Under the pieces are notes generated by a model. The model made no database searches, had not been told where the DNA came from, and saw only the letters and a program-made list of their open reading frames with translations. This document shows positions 14,669 to 24,032 of a DNA stretch of 64,000 nucleotides, piece after piece (position 1 is the first letter of the stretch; every line of letters begins with the position of its first letter). The stretch lies in NCBI GenBank assembly GCA_900116395.1, contig FPAN01000002.1, forward strand, positions 496,001 to 560,000, read 5' to 3'. The translations under genes and the position numbers were made by a program. Source of the stretch: Lachnospiraceae bacterium XBD2001 (GTDB lineage: Bacteria > Bacillota > Clostridia > Lachnospirales > Lachnospiraceae).

Positions 14669-16492
14669 ATGAAAAGATTATTCGCACTTATGCTGGCTGC
14701 AACGATGACACTTTCATTGGTTGCATGCGGCGATTCTGCTAAGACCGGTGGCGATACAGCAACCGGAAGTAGCGAACCAGCAGAAACAACTGTTGATGCA
14801 AACGTATTGAACGTTTCTATCGCATCTGAACCTGCATCCTTAGATCCTGCATTGAACAGTGCAGTAGATGGAGCAACCATGTTAGTACATCTGTTTTCCG
14901 GACTTGCTAAGTTCGAGCAGAAGGCAGACGGTTCCTTGGAACTGGTACCGGACGCAGCAACCGAACTTCCGGAAGGTGTTGTAAATGAAGATGGTACCGT
15001 AACCTATACTTACACACTTCGTGATGGCATGAAGTGGTCTGACGGTGAGCCTGTGACCGCGAACGACTTCGTTTTTGCTTGGAACCGTGCAGCTTCCGAT
15101 GACTTGGCAGCTGATTATGGTTATATGTTTGAAGTTGTAGATGGATATGATGAAGTAGCCGGTGGTGAGGCTGACTCCATGAACATCGAAGCAACCGATG
15201 ACAAGACCATTGTTGTAACCTTAAAGAACTCCATTACTTACTGGAACGAGTTGCTTGCATTCCCGGCATACTTCCCGGTAAGAGAGGATGTTGTAGCAAA
15301 TGAGAGCTGGGCAACCGATCCTTCTACTTATGTATGTAACGGTGCTTACACCATGAGCGACTGGAGCCACAACTCTGTAATTACTTTGAAGAAGAACGAT
15401 AACTATTTTGATGCTGATTCCATCACCATGCCGGAGATTAACTTCTACCTGTCCGATGATGCCAACAACATGTTGACCAACTTCGAGAACGGCAGCTGGC
15501 AGATGATTGATGATGTTCCTACCAATGAAATCGCAGCTTTGAAGGAAGCTTATCCGGATGAGTTCGTTGTAGCAGGTCAGTTAGGTACCTACTATGTATG
15601 CTGGAACATCAATGAAGACATCCTTCCGGAAGGCAGCGGCTTAAGCGGCAAGGAGGCAGAGGATGCCAGAGCTGAAATCCGTAACGCAATATCCCTGTTA
15701 TTCGATCGTAACTACATCGTAGACGAGATCGGACAGGCTGGTCAGGTTCCTGCAGCTTCTTTCGTAGCTATGGGTCTTACCGATGCTGACGGCAAGGAAT
15801 TCCGTGAGAATGCAAACGGCGGCAAGGGTGGTTACTATGCTGTTGATACTGCATCTCTTCAGAGCAACTTCGATGCAGCAATTGAAGTATTGAAGAAGTA
15901 CTATGATTATGATGAAGCAAGCGGACAGTTCACCAACTTCCCATCCATGACTTACCTGTACAACACTTCCGAAGGCCACAAGGCAATCGGTGAGTACTTA
16001 CAGAGTGCTCTTGCAGCAGTTGGTATCAACATGCAGCTTGAGAACCAGGAGTGGAACACCTTCCTTGAGACACGTAAAGCCGGAGATTACTCCATCGCAC
16101 GTAACGGCTGGTTAGCAGACTACAACGATCCAATCTGCTTCCTTGATATGTGGACCACTGCATCCGGTAACAACGATGTTCAGTTCGGTAAGGGTGCTCA
16201 TCAGAACGTTGCTGCTTACAGCTTAGACTTAACCGATCTTGGATATGACACCAAGGTTACAGATGGAACATGGGCTGAGACTTATGACGTATTGATTAGC
16301 GACATCAAGACCTGCACCGATACCAAGACCCGTTATGCTTTGATGCACAAGGCTGAGGATCTTCTTATGCAGACCGGCGCTATCTGCCCATTATACTTCT
16401 ACACAGATATCTACATGATTGACAGTTCCGTTAAGGGATTCTTCTCTAATCCTCTCGGATACAAGTACTTCATGTACTGCACAATTGAGTAG
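14669..16492 (+). CDS. oppA: Oligopeptide-binding lipoprotein OppA
   Basis: This 607-residue extracellular binding protein of family SBP_bac_5 starts with a lipoprotein signal peptide whose lipobox ends LSLVACG (Cys at about residue 21). A Ser/Thr/Glu-rich linker follows, then the mature domain beginning NVLNVSIASEPASLDPALN. The motif TYTLRDGMKWSDGEPVTANDFVFAW is diagnostic of peptide-binding proteins. It delivers ligand to OppBC. It lies 91 bases after oppF with AAGGGAG before the ATG, so it may be transcribed with the operon or separately at a higher level. A strong terminator follows. Confidence 0.95.
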   Translation: MKRLFALMLAATMTLSLVACGDSAKTGGDTATGSSEPAETTVDANVLNVSIASEPASLDPALNSAVDGATMLVHLFSGLAKFEQKADGSLELVPDAATELPEGVVNEDGTVTYTYTLRDGMKWSDGEPVTANDFVFAWNRAASDDLAADYGYMFEVVDGYDEVAGGEADSMNIEATDDKTIVVTLKNSITYWNELLAFPAYFPVREDVVANESWATDPSTYVCNGAYTMSDWSHNSVITLKKNDNYFDADSITMPEINFYLSDDANNMLTNFENGSWQMIDDVPTNEIAALKEAYPDEFVVAGQLGTYYVCWNINEDILPEGSGLSGKEAEDARAEIRNAISLLFDRNYIVDEIGQAGQVPAASFVAMGLTDADGKEFRENANGGKGGYYAVDTASLQSNFDAAIEVLKKYYDYDEASGQFTNFPSMTYLYNTSEGHKAIGEYLQSALAAVGINMQLENQEWNTFLETRKAGDYSIARNGWLADYNDPICFLDMWTTASGNNDVQFGKGAHQNVAAYSLDLTDLGYDTKVTDGTWAETYDVLISDIKTCTDTKTRYALMHKAEDLLMQTGAICPLYFYTDIYMIDSSVKGFFSNPLGYKYFMYCTIE

Positions 16493-16513
16493 ATTTCTTC
16501 TATACTACCTCTT

Positions 16514-16545
16514 TTCCCCGGCAGGCAACTGCCGGGGAATTTCTA
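16514..16545 (+). terminator. Intrinsic terminator of the opp operon
   Basis: A perfect 11-base stem TTCCCCGGCAG/CTGCCGGGGAA with a GCAA tetraloop precedes TTTCT. Confidence 0.9.
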
Positions 16546-16602
16546 TTATATATGGGCTTGGGTTTGCGCTCTTTTGTAGGGTTGGGTAAAATGAAGGTAG
16601 AA

Positions 16603-16624
16603 TGACTCAGGGGGACGGAGTCAG
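16603..16624. repeat. REP-like palindrome with TGACTC/GAGTCA ends
   Basis: TGACTCAGGGGGACGGAGTC followed by A is a shortened relative of the elements at 7319 and 18103. It lies in front of the CPBP gene. Confidence 0.65.
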
Positions 16625-16630
16625 CGATTC

Positions 16631-16663
16631 ATTGTACTAGGAAAAATACATGGCGAATGAAAA
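16631..16663 (+). repeat. 33-bp direct repeat carrying a start codon, copy 1
   Basis: ATTGTACTAGGAAAAATACA then the start region ATGGCGAATGAAAA matches 18131 to 18163 with one mismatch. It supplies the ribosome site and first codons (MANEK) of the CPBP gene. Confidence 0.9.
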
Positions 16664-17540
16664 AAGGACAACTAAGCGAGGACGAAAAAGGATGGAAATG
16701 GTAAAAAAGATTGCGAAGAACATTGGGGTGATTGTGCTAGCTATTGCGGTATTATTTGTGGCTAGTCTTGTGGCAGGGTTATGTGCAACGCCGTTTGAAA
16801 ATGCACCCTATGTAGGATTAATTGTGCAATGTTTGGTTGCAATTGTAGCAACACCGGCATTGGCATGGTTGGTTTCAACTAAGATTTTGAAAATGGACGC
16901 CGAGGAACTTGGTATTGTTCCAAAGCGTTTTCAAATAAAGTGGCTCCTATTGGCAATTGCGTTGCCGGTAGTGGTGCTTCTATTCTATGCATTCGTACTT
17001 CCTGGCAAGCCTTATGTGGCACAGCCTGGAAAGTTCTGGGAATCTCTTCTGGTGGGCTTTTTTGGTGCTGGTCTTATGGCTGGAATTACCGAAGAGGTGG
17101 TATTCCGTGGAATTATCTTCCGTTATATGAAGAAGACTTTGGGTGTGAAGGTAGCAGTGATTGTGCCGGCGATTTTATTCGCATGCGTACATATCATGAA
17201 CATGGAGACCTTCGATGTACTGGATTTGGTGATGCTGATTCTGGCAGGATCCTCCGTAGCCATCATGTTTACTATGTATGCGCTAAATACGGACATGATT
17301 TATCCGGGAGCTATCGCACACTGTTTGTGGAATACCCTGATTATCGGAGGCACCTTCGGTGTTGGTGAGATTGTAAATGGATCTGCCAATGATTCCTATA
17401 TCATTATTCCGATTGTATCCAAGAGTAAGTTATTGACGGGCGGCAACTTCGGTGTAGAAGCGGCAGTTCCGGCAATTGTGGGATATATCGTAGTGGCAGT
17501 GATTGGTTATATGTCATATAAGAAGCGTAAGGCGGAGTAA
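16650..17540 (+). CDS. CPBP family intramembrane metalloprotease
   Basis: This 296-residue protein has about eight membrane helices. The CPBP (CAAX protease and bacteriocin-processing, formerly Abi) motifs are present: GITEEVVFRGIIF (Glu-Glu-x3-Arg) at about 148 to 160, FACVHIMN with its His at about 187, and a later HCLWNTLI. Bacterial members act in bacteriocin immunity or peptide processing, and the substrate here is unknown. The annotated ATG lies inside a 33-bp repeat shared with an unrelated gene. An internal ATG at 16692, also behind GG-rich sequence, is an alternative start that would drop a basic 14-residue extension. Confidence 0.88.
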   Translation: MANEKRTTKRGRKRMEMVKKIAKNIGVIVLAIAVLFVASLVAGLCATPFENAPYVGLIVQCLVAIVATPALAWLVSTKILKMDAEELGIVPKRFQIKWLLLAIALPVVVLLFYAFVLPGKPYVAQPGKFWESLLVGFFGAGLMAGITEEVVFRGIIFRYMKKTLGVKVAVIVPAILFACVHIMNMETFDVLDLVMLILAGSSVAIMFTMYALNTDMIYPGAIAHCLWNTLIIGGTFGVGEIVNGSANDSYIIIPIVSKSKLLTGGNFGVEAAVPAIVGYIVVAVIGYMSYKKRKAE

Positions 17541-17550
17541 GAGGAAATAT

Positions 17551-18105
17551 ATGGATTCAAAATACCTAGCCGTGATATTTCCGGGAATCGGATATCACAA
17601 GGATAAACCATTGTTATATTATGCATCCAAGCTTTTACTGCAGCAGGGTTATGACCTGATGTTCGTGGAATACCCAGAGATGCCGAAGAACATCAAGGGT
17701 GATGCTGCGAAGATGCAGGAGGCGGCAGAACTAGCTTATGCCAAGGCAGAAGAGATGCTTAGCTGGATTGATTACTCCAAGTATCAGAAGAAGGTCTTCG
17801 TTGGCAAAAGCATCGGAACTGTAGTGATGAGTAAGTATATTCAGGAACATCACCTTTCTCCAAAGCAGATTTGGTATACGCCAGTGGAGGCGACATTCGA
17901 ATTTCCTGCAGAGAAGGTGATCGCTTTTCTTGGAGATGCAGATCCCTGGTCAGATGTGGAGATGCTGAAACAGAAAGCAGCTGATGCCAATATGCCATTA
18001 TATTTGTATCCGGACTGTAATCACTCTTTGGAAACAGACGATGTGGATAAGAACCTCGAGATAATCCGTGATGTGATGCAGAAGACTGCAGAGTTTGTAA
18101 AATGA
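17551..18105 (+). CDS. Small alpha/beta hydrolase-like protein
   Basis: This 184-residue protein begins KYLAVIFPGIGYHKDKPLLYY (an oxyanion-type strand and loop) and carries the nucleophile elbow FVGKSIGTVVMSKY, where Ser in G-K-S-I-G is the likely catalytic residue. It then has AFLGDADPWSD for the acid and DCNHSLE for the His. Length and pattern fit small Firmicutes hydrolases of unknown substrate. The start at 17551 has GAGGAAAT upstream. A truncated relative is present at 5721. It follows the CPBP gene by ten bases and is probably co-transcribed. Confidence 0.85.
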   Translation: MDSKYLAVIFPGIGYHKDKPLLYYASKLLLQQGYDLMFVEYPEMPKNIKGDAAKMQEAAELAYAKAEEMLSWIDYSKYQKKVFVGKSIGTVVMSKYIQEHHLSPKQIWYTPVEATFEFPAEKVIAFLGDADPWSDVEMLKQKAADANMPLYLYPDCNHSLETDDVDKNLEIIRDVMQKTAEFVK

Positions 18106-18131
18106 CCCACTAACCCCGTCCCGGGGAGTCA
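18103..18131. repeat. REP-like palindrome
   Basis: TGACCCACTAACCCCGTCCC followed by GGGGAGTCA overlaps the hydrolase stop codon. It shares core and end with the element at 7319. Confidence 0.7.
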
Positions 18132-18163
18132 TTGTACTAGGAGAAATACATGGCGAATGAAAA
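18131..18163 (+). repeat. 33-bp direct repeat carrying a start codon, copy 2
   Basis: This is the second copy of the 16631 repeat, exactly 1500 bases downstream with one A/G difference. It supplies the ribosome site and the first codons (MANEN) of the AlkZ-related gene. Confidence 0.9.
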
Positions 18164-18917
18164 TGGAACATGGATTATGTATGGCGTAGACTGGGATGAT
18201 CCGGAATGCCTGCATACCGTGGATGATGCAATTGCATATATTAACGAGGTGGGATTCCTGCCGCTGTTTAAGAATGAGATTCCGGGATTCTCGCTTGAGG
18301 AGCGCACGGTGCCGGAGTACTGGTGGTGCGATGATCCCAAGGTAGACCCGTGGCAGTGGCGAGAGATTATCGCTAGTCGTGGAGAGATTGCCTATGGCAA
18401 GTTCTTCGATAAGAAGGCGGGATTCATCTCCAAGGAATGGTTTCCGTACTTTGCGAACTATCGCCGGGACGGCTATGACTTCGATGCCCTCTGGGAGGAC
18501 GGTAAGGCACCGGCCAAGCATAAGAAGATTATGGATCTCTATGCAGAAGAGCGGATGGACGAAGAATACTATTCCAACGAGCTGAAGGCACAGGCAGGCT
18601 TTGGAAAAGGCAAAGAAAAGGGTTTCGATGGCGCCATCACAGCGCTACAGATGGAGACATACCTGGTGGTGCGGGACTTCCGCCAGCGAAAAAATAAGAA
18701 GGGTGAAGCATATGGCTGGCCCATTGCCATCTACTGTACGCCGGAGCATCTCTGGGGATACGATTATGTAACCGGCGCTTACAAGGAGTCTGCTGACGAT
18801 TCCGGCCAGCGGATTATCCGGCATATGCAGGAAATCTATCCGATTGCCAACGAAAAGCAGATCTATGACATCCTTGGCGTCAAAGCCGGAGAGCGGAAGC
18901 CTACAAAACGAAAATGA
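18150..18917 (+). CDS. AlkZ-related protein
   Basis: This 255-residue protein matches a family that I know from Lachnospiraceae annotated as AlkZ-related. The matching features are GFLPLFKNEIPGFSLEERT, VPEYWW, DPWQWREIIASRGEIAYGKFF and DKKAGFISKEWFPYFANYRR, later ELKAQAGFGKGKEKGFDGAI. True AlkZ/YcaQ enzymes are HTH-containing DNA glycosylases with a Q-x-Q or Q-x-D catalytic motif. That motif is not obvious here, so DNA repair activity is only a possibility. The first five residues come from the 33-bp repeat shared with the CPBP gene. Confidence 0.8.
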   Translation: MANENGTWIMYGVDWDDPECLHTVDDAIAYINEVGFLPLFKNEIPGFSLEERTVPEYWWCDDPKVDPWQWREIIASRGEIAYGKFFDKKAGFISKEWFPYFANYRRDGYDFDALWEDGKAPAKHKKIMDLYAEERMDEEYYSNELKAQAGFGKGKEKGFDGAITALQMETYLVVRDFRQRKNKKGEAYGWPIAIYCTPEHLWGYDYVTGAYKESADDSGQRIIRHMQEIYPIANEKQIYDILGVKAGERKPTKRK

Positions 18918-18942
18918 TAAGAAAGACACAGGTTGAGGGGAA

Positions 18943-19638
18943 ATGAATACAAACACAAAAATGATGATTCACTTATTGGTAACGACAATTGGACCGCTTG
19001 TGGTGTGGGGACTGCTGTATTTGGCAGAAGTTCGGGCGAATGGACAACATCTGGAGCTGGCACCAACCCTACGGGGCGGATTCCTTCGTGTCGGAATCGC
19101 ATATATCACCGGCATCGTATATTTGGTGCTGTTAGTAATCTGGTTCCTAAAATATCGAAGCGTATCCTGGGGTCTGCGGCTTCTGCCGTTATTGCCGCTG
19201 CTTCTCTTCCTTGGGGTATGGGCATACAACCGGTTGAGCTTTGCATACCAGAAGCAGAACTATTCTGCCAATGCATTCATTCAGGAACATACATTAGATA
19301 ATCCAAAACAAGTATATGTAACAACAACGGATGGCCAGTCGGCGGTGCAGGTGGATGACCATGTAGCATATCTGTGCATCTGCTATTCCCTTGCGCAGGA
19401 AACATACGATATCCCATCCGAGCAAATGGAAGACATCATTGCGGATTCCTTACCAACACTGATGAATGAACTGGAGGAAGCAACCTTGTGCGAAGGTGCG
19501 TATGATGCAAAAACGGGACAGGCGACCTATTCCACCATCACCATGGATTCCTGGTCCTATGACCCGACGACCCATCAGCTGTCGGTGACTTACAGCTCCC
19601 AATCGGAACCAAAGCTATATGAAATCGTCATTCACTAG
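18943..19638 (+). CDS. Membrane protein of unknown function
   Basis: This 231-residue protein has three N-terminal membrane helices at about 8 to 28, 50 to 70 and 75 to 98. A domain of about 130 residues follows that begins YQKQNYSANAFIQEHTLDNPK and is probably outside the cell. The tail is rich in Thr, Ser and Tyr in short strands (YSTITMDSWSYDPTTHQLSV), which suggests a beta-rich fold. No family is recognised. The start follows GAGGGGAA by five bases, 25 bases after the AlkZ-related gene. Confidence 0.8.
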   Translation: MNTNTKMMIHLLVTTIGPLVVWGLLYLAEVRANGQHLELAPTLRGGFLRVGIAYITGIVYLVLLVIWFLKYRSVSWGLRLLPLLPLLLFLGVWAYNRLSFAYQKQNYSANAFIQEHTLDNPKQVYVTTTDGQSAVQVDDHVAYLCICYSLAQETYDIPSEQMEDIIADSLPTLMNELEEATLCEGAYDAKTGQATYSTITMDSWSYDPTTHQLSVTYSSQSEPKLYEIVIH

Positions 19639-19645
19639 CCCCGCA

Positions 19646-19674
19646 GTGCAATCTCGGGATAAGTAGAGTATAAT
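19646..19674 (+). promoter_or_regulatory. Candidate promoter of HAD gene
   Basis: A perfect TATAAT at 19669 to 19674 has GTGCAA at 19646 to 19651, 17 bases upstream. The -35 match is weak. Confidence 0.5.
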
Positions 19675-19705
19675 ATGGCATCATAGATAAGATGAGGAAG
19701 ATATC

Positions 19706-20344
19706 ATGATTGATGCAATCATATTAGACGTGGACGGAACCCTCTGGAACTCTACGGAAGTGGTGGCCCAGGCCTGGACCCAAGCTGCCAGAGAGTGTGG
19801 ATTTTCGGACATGACCATTGAAGCCGCGCAGCTGCAGAAGCTTTTTGGAAAAACCATGGATGCCATCGGAGATGCACTGTTTCCGGAAGCAACCAAGGAA
19901 CTGCGGAAGGAAGTCATCGATAAGTGCTGTGTTTATGAGCACGAAGCGGTGGAAGCCAATGAACGTGACATTACCTATCCCGGCGTGGTAGACACCATCC
20001 GACAGGCGACCTTGCCGGTGGCCATCGTCAGTAACTGCCAATCCGGATATATTGAACTTTTTATGAAGAAAACCGATACAGAAGCCGATATAATAGATAC
20101 CGAATGCTTCGGTAATACCGGAGAAGGCAAAGCGGCGAACCTGCGTCGCATCATTGAGCGTAACGGCTGGCAGCATCCCATCTACGTGGGAGATACCGCC
20201 GGAGACTTAGAAGCCTGCCGGGAAGCGGGTGTACCATTTGTTTTCGCATCTTACGGATTCGGAGATGTTGACCCGAGGGACGCCGTGGCAGTGATTGATT
20301 CATTTACGGAAGTACTGGATGTAGCAAAATATACCGTTGTGTAA
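19706..20344 (+). CDS. HAD family hydrolase, phosphoglycolate phosphatase-like
   Basis: This 212-residue HAD phosphatase has motif I ILDVDGTLW at residues 6 to 14 (both Asp present), motif II AIVSN, motif III Lys in EGKAANLRR and motif IV GDTAGDLEACREAGVPFVF. The cap is of the small helical C1 type. It ends GFGDVDPRDAVAVIDSFTEV, as Gph/PpaX-type enzymes do. The substrate is probably a small phosphate ester such as phosphoglycolate, but specificity is not visible. It is monocistronic or runs on into the PilZ gene 33 bases later. Confidence 0.9.
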   Translation: MIDAIILDVDGTLWNSTEVVAQAWTQAARECGFSDMTIEAAQLQKLFGKTMDAIGDALFPEATKELRKEVIDKCCVYEHEAVEANERDITYPGVVDTIRQATLPVAIVSNCQSGYIELFMKKTDTEADIIDTECFGNTGEGKAANLRRIIERNGWQHPIYVGDTAGDLEACREAGVPFVFASYGFGDVDPRDAVAVIDSFTEVLDVAKYTVV

Positions 20345-20377
20345 CATTTGACGGACTAGAGATACGGAGGGCAAAGC

Positions 20378-21004
20378 ATGAAAATCACAGAAGTAATGCG
20401 TGGTTCTGAAGTCGTAGTTGAAATCAAAATTCAGGATACGCCGGTATTGTTCAAAACCAAGGTTCTCTTCGGCACCAAGGAAGGACTTCTGGTAGAACCC
20501 ATCATGGTGGGGGACGGAGAGCTGATTTGGAAGCGTCCGGGCATGGTATCCGTGCACAATTTGCGGGATGATAAGACTTATGTGTTCTATGCGGAAGCCA
20601 TTCTGCCACAGGACACCCAGTATGGTCGCGTGCATATTATTCAAAGCGGCGACCACGGCAAGGCCAAGAACCAGCGAATGGCAACCCGAATCGAGGTCAT
20701 TCATATGGGCACTTGCCGCATTCACAACGTAGAATACAAGGCCATTGTTTATGATATTTCCATGGGCGGAATTGCCGTTATCCTGGATGGTAACGTAGGT
20801 TGCCGCATCGGAGATATGGCATACATCCGCTTCATGTTGGGAGAATCCAAACATGTCTACGCCATTGACGGCGAGGTGGTGCGATTCTTCGATGTAAAAG
20901 GCCGTGTAGCCATTGGCTGCAAGGTAGCCCATATGCCATTAGACATGATGGGCATGATTCGGGAGACCACGGAGAAGAAGGCCACCCGATTGACAGAACA
21001 ATAG
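20378..21004 (+). CDS. PilZ domain protein, YcgR-like
   Basis: This 208-residue protein has an N-terminal YcgR-like domain (about 1 to 95) and a C-terminal PilZ domain. The c-di-GMP binding residues are intact: RMATR (R-x3-R) at about 107 to 111 and DISMGG (D-x-S-x-x-G) at about 128 to 133. Proteins of this layout brake the flagellar motor or regulate surface structures when c-di-GMP rises. Together with the riboswitch at 30172 and the PilZ protein at 50990, it points to active c-di-GMP signalling. A terminator follows directly. Confidence 0.9.
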   Translation: MKITEVMRGSEVVVEIKIQDTPVLFKTKVLFGTKEGLLVEPIMVGDGELIWKRPGMVSVHNLRDDKTYVFYAEAILPQDTQYGRVHIIQSGDHGKAKNQRMATRIEVIHMGTCRIHNVEYKAIVYDISMGGIAVILDGNVGCRIGDMAYIRFMLGESKHVYAIDGEVVRFFDVKGRVAIGCKVAHMPLDMMGMIRETTEKKATRLTEQ

Positions 21005-21013
21005 AAGTGACAC

Positions 21014-21048
21014 AGAGTGCTTGCTTTTTGGCAGGCACTCTTTTTTTG
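21014..21048 (+). terminator. Intrinsic terminator after PilZ gene
   Basis: GAGTGCTTGC and GCAGGCACTC form a ten-base stem followed by seven T. Confidence 0.9.
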
Positions 21049-21161
21049 TATGAAAATAAATACAATTTTTGCAAAAAGATTTTTCTATAAAAAAAGATAA
21101 TTCTACTCTTTTACGGAATAAATATTTATCGAGATAACTTTTACTGGTAGAGGAGAAGGCC

Positions 21162-22178
21162 GTGACTATACGTGAGACCATTGAACAGATGGAGGCGAAG
21201 ACGCTTAGCCCTTATGCTACGTTGAGCCAGAACTCGAGGGGGAGACAATATCCGGAGGCCCAGTGCGACATCCGTCCGCTGTTCCAGCGGGATCGGGATC
21301 GTATCCTGCACTGTAAGGCTTTTCGCCGTCTCAAGAACAAAACACAGGTATTTTTGGACCCGCAGGGGGATCATTATCGGACAAGATTGTCCCATACCCT
21401 TGAGGTTTCTCAGAATGCCCGCACCATTGCCAAGGCCCTTCGTATGAATGAGGACCTGGTGGAGGCCATTGCCCTTGGCCATGATTTGGGCCATACGCCC
21501 TTCGGCCATTGCGGAGAATTGGTGTTGGACCAACTGTGCCCAACAGGCTTCGTACACAGCGAGCAGAGCGTTCGTATTGTGGAGAAGTTAGAGAAGGACG
21601 GCAAGGGACTGAATCTGACCTGGGAAGTGCGGGACGGAATTCTGAACCACCAGACCGAGACCACACCGGCAACGCCGGAAGGCAAGATTGTGCGCCTCTC
21701 CGATAAGATTGCCTATGTGAATTCCGATATTGATGATGCTATTCGTGCCAATCTCTTAAGCGAGGATGATATTCCTCTTGAGATTCGAAAAACACTGGGA
21801 TTCAACGTGAATGACCGTCTGAATCGCCTGATTCATGACGTGATTATGAGCAGCATGGATTCCCCGGATATTTGCATGTCCGATGAGGTCTTTGAGGCCA
21901 TGCAGGATTTGCGCCATTACCTGTTTGACAATGTCTATCGCAACCCGGTAGCTAAGGGAGAAGAGGTGAAGGCGAAGCGCATGATTGCGCAGCTCTATGA
22001 GTATTACATGGAGCATTTTGAAGATTTGCCACAGAAGTATCGCAACATGGTGACCGAAGACGGTGAAGCCAAGGAACGGGTCATCTGCGACTACATCTCC
22101 GGCATGACCGACCAGTTCGCATGTATGAAGTTCAATGAGTTCTTCGTTCCGGTGAGCTGGCAATTAAGAGAATATTAA
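21162..22178 (+). CDS. dgt: Deoxyguanosinetriphosphate triphosphohydrolase-like protein
   Basis: This 338-residue HD-domain enzyme has RTRLSHTLEVSQNARTIA with metal-ligand His78 and HDLGHTPFGH with His107-Asp108. The N-terminal RRLKNKTQVF and the late CDYISGMTDQFA are typical of the dGTPase-like (YfbR/Dgt type 2) family, which hydrolyses dNTPs to the nucleoside and triphosphate. The start is a GTG at 21162 with AGAGGAG ten bases upstream. It heads a conserved Clostridia run with dnaG and rpoD. Confidence 0.93.
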   Translation: MTIRETIEQMEAKTLSPYATLSQNSRGRQYPEAQCDIRPLFQRDRDRILHCKAFRRLKNKTQVFLDPQGDHYRTRLSHTLEVSQNARTIAKALRMNEDLVEAIALGHDLGHTPFGHCGELVLDQLCPTGFVHSEQSVRIVEKLEKDGKGLNLTWEVRDGILNHQTETTPATPEGKIVRLSDKIAYVNSDIDDAIRANLLSEDDIPLEIRKTLGFNVNDRLNRLIHDVIMSSMDSPDICMSDEVFEAMQDLRHYLFDNVYRNPVAKGEEVKAKRMIAQLYEYYMEHFEDLPQKYRNMVTEDGEAKERVICDYISGMTDQFACMKFNEFFVPVSWQLREY

Positions 22179-22212
22179 CAGGTAACAAGCAGTACAGAAA
22201 GAGTTTTGACAG

Positions 22213-24015
22213 ATGCCTTTTTATTCAGATGAGATTATCGAACAGGTGCGATCCTCCAACGATATCGTGGATGTGATCGGCCAATACGTTCATCTTAAAA
22301 AGAAAGGAAGCTCCTATTTTGGACTATGTCCTTTCCATAATGAAAAAAGCCCATCCTTCTCCGTGTCCCGACAGAAGCAGATGTATTATTGCTTCGGTTG
22401 CGGAGCCGGCGGCAATGTCATCCGATTCCTGATGGATTACGAGAACTTAACTTTCCCGGAAGCCCTACAGGAATTGGCATCCCGATCGGGAATCGAACTC
22501 CCCCGCCAGGAGATGACCGCCGAAGCCAGACGGGAGGCGGACCGCAAGAGCCAGTTGTTGGAGATCAACAAGCTTGCGGCCAAGTACTTCTACAGTCTGC
22601 TCCACAGCGAGCGGGGCAAGCGTGCCATGGATTATTTTATCGGTCGAGAGTTAAGTCCCGAGACCATGCAGAAGTTTGGACTTGGTTATTCCGACCAGTA
22701 TTCCGACGATTTGTATAAGTACCTTCGGAAGCAGGGCTATTCCGATGCCATCCTGAAGGACAGCGGACTGGTTACCATTGATGAGGTCCGTGGCGGCCGG
22801 GACAAGTTCTGGAATCGCGCCATGTTCCCAATCCTAGATGCCAACAGCAAAGTCATTGCCTTCGGTGGCCGTGTCATGGGGGAGGGAGAGCCGAAGTATT
22901 TGAACTCTCCGGAGACTCCGATTTTTAACAAGAGCAGGAACCTCTTCGGCCTGTATCTGGCCAAGAAGACCAAGCGGAAACAGTTCATCCTATGTGAGGG
23001 TTACATGGACGTCATCGCCCTGCACCAGGCGGGCTTCGATAATGCGGTGGCTTCCCTTGGAACGGCGCTGACTTCCGGTCATGCGGCCTTGATTAAGCGT
23101 TATACGGATGCGGTATACCTAAGCTATGACAGCGACGGTGCCGGTGTGAAGGCGGCACTGCGTGCCATCCCGATTCTTCGGGAAGCGGGGATTACCTGCA
23201 AGATTATCAATATGCGACCATACAAGGATCCGGATGAGTTCATGAAGAACTTAGGACCGGAAGAGTATGAGAAGCGCATTGAAGAAGCGGAGAACAGCTT
23301 CTTATTCTCCATCCGGATGATGGAAGCTGATTTTGATATGAACGATCCCGCCGGGAAGACGGCCTTCCAGAAGGCTATTGCCAAGCGTATCTTGGAATTT
23401 CCGGAAGAGATTGAGCGCAACAACTACATTGAGGCGGTGGCGCTGGCATACCAGTTCCCAATTGACAGCTTACGTCAGTTGGTGGTGCACCTGGCAGCCC
23501 AGGAAGGAAGCGGTATTACCGCGGCCCGTCCGGCAACACGGCCCAAGGCAACCAATTTTGCCAAGCAACAGCTGAATCGGGAGGATGGTCCGACCAAGTC
23601 CCAGATGCTATTGCTTACCTGGATTGCAGAGGATGTTGCGATTTACCACGATATCAAGAACTATATTTCTCCGGAGGATTTCAATGAAGGAATCCTACGC
23701 CAGGTGGCGGCGGCATTGTTTGCCCAGATTGAAGCGGGCGAGGGCGTGAATCCGGCCAAGATTTCTTCCTCTTTTACGGAAGAGGAACAACAGCGGCAGG
23801 TGGCCAAAATGTTCAACACCCCGGTGGCGGAAGATGCGGATACCAGCGCCAAGGACCTAGGCAAGGCCCTGAAGGAGACGGTGATCCGAATCAAGGAGGA
23901 GAGCTTGGAGCGACAGCGTAAGGCTGCGGACCCAAGCCAACAGATGAAGCTTCTGCGAGAGCAGAAAGACATCATCGCATCTCTTAAGAAACATGACTTT
24001 TATCATAGAAGCTAA
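22213..24015 (+). CDS. dnaG: DNA primase
   Basis: This 600-residue primase makes RNA primers at the replication fork. The N-terminal CHC2 zinc site is complete: Cys39, His42, Cys60 and Cys63. The catalytic core has the Toprim motif [12 protein letters not shown] with Glu262 and YDSDGAG for the metals. The C-terminal part after about residue 440, which binds the helicase, is variable. The ATG follows an unremarkable ribosome site 34 bases after dgt. Gene order with rpoD matches the classical macromolecular-synthesis operon. Confidence 0.97.
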   Translation: MPFYSDEIIEQVRSSNDIVDVIGQYVHLKKKGSSYFGLCPFHNEKSPSFSVSRQKQMYYCFGCGAGGNVIRFLMDYENLTFPEALQELASRSGIELPRQEMTAEARREADRKSQLLEINKLAAKYFYSLLHSERGKRAMDYFIGRELSPETMQKFGLGYSDQYSDDLYKYLRKQGYSDAILKDSGLVTIDEVRGGRDKFWNRAMFPILDANSKVIAFGGRVMGEGEPKYLNSPETPIFNKSRNLFGLYLAKKTKRKQFILCEGYMDVIALHQAGFDNAVASLGTALTSGHAALIKRYTDAVYLSYDSDGAGVKAALRAIPILREAGITCKIINMRPYKDPDEFMKNLGPEEYEKRIEEAENSFLFSIRMMEADFDMNDPAGKTAFQKAIAKRILEFPEEIERNNYIEAVALAYQFPIDSLRQLVVHLAAQEGSGITAARPATRPKATNFAKQQLNREDGPTKSQMLLLTWIAEDVAIYHDIKNYISPEDFNEGILRQVAAALFAQIEAGEGVNPAKISSSFTEEEQQRQVAKMFNTPVAEDADTSAKDLGKALKETVIRIKEESLERQRKAADPSQQMKLLREQKDIIASLKKHDFYHRS

Positions 24016-24032
24016 CAAAGAAAGGAATTACT

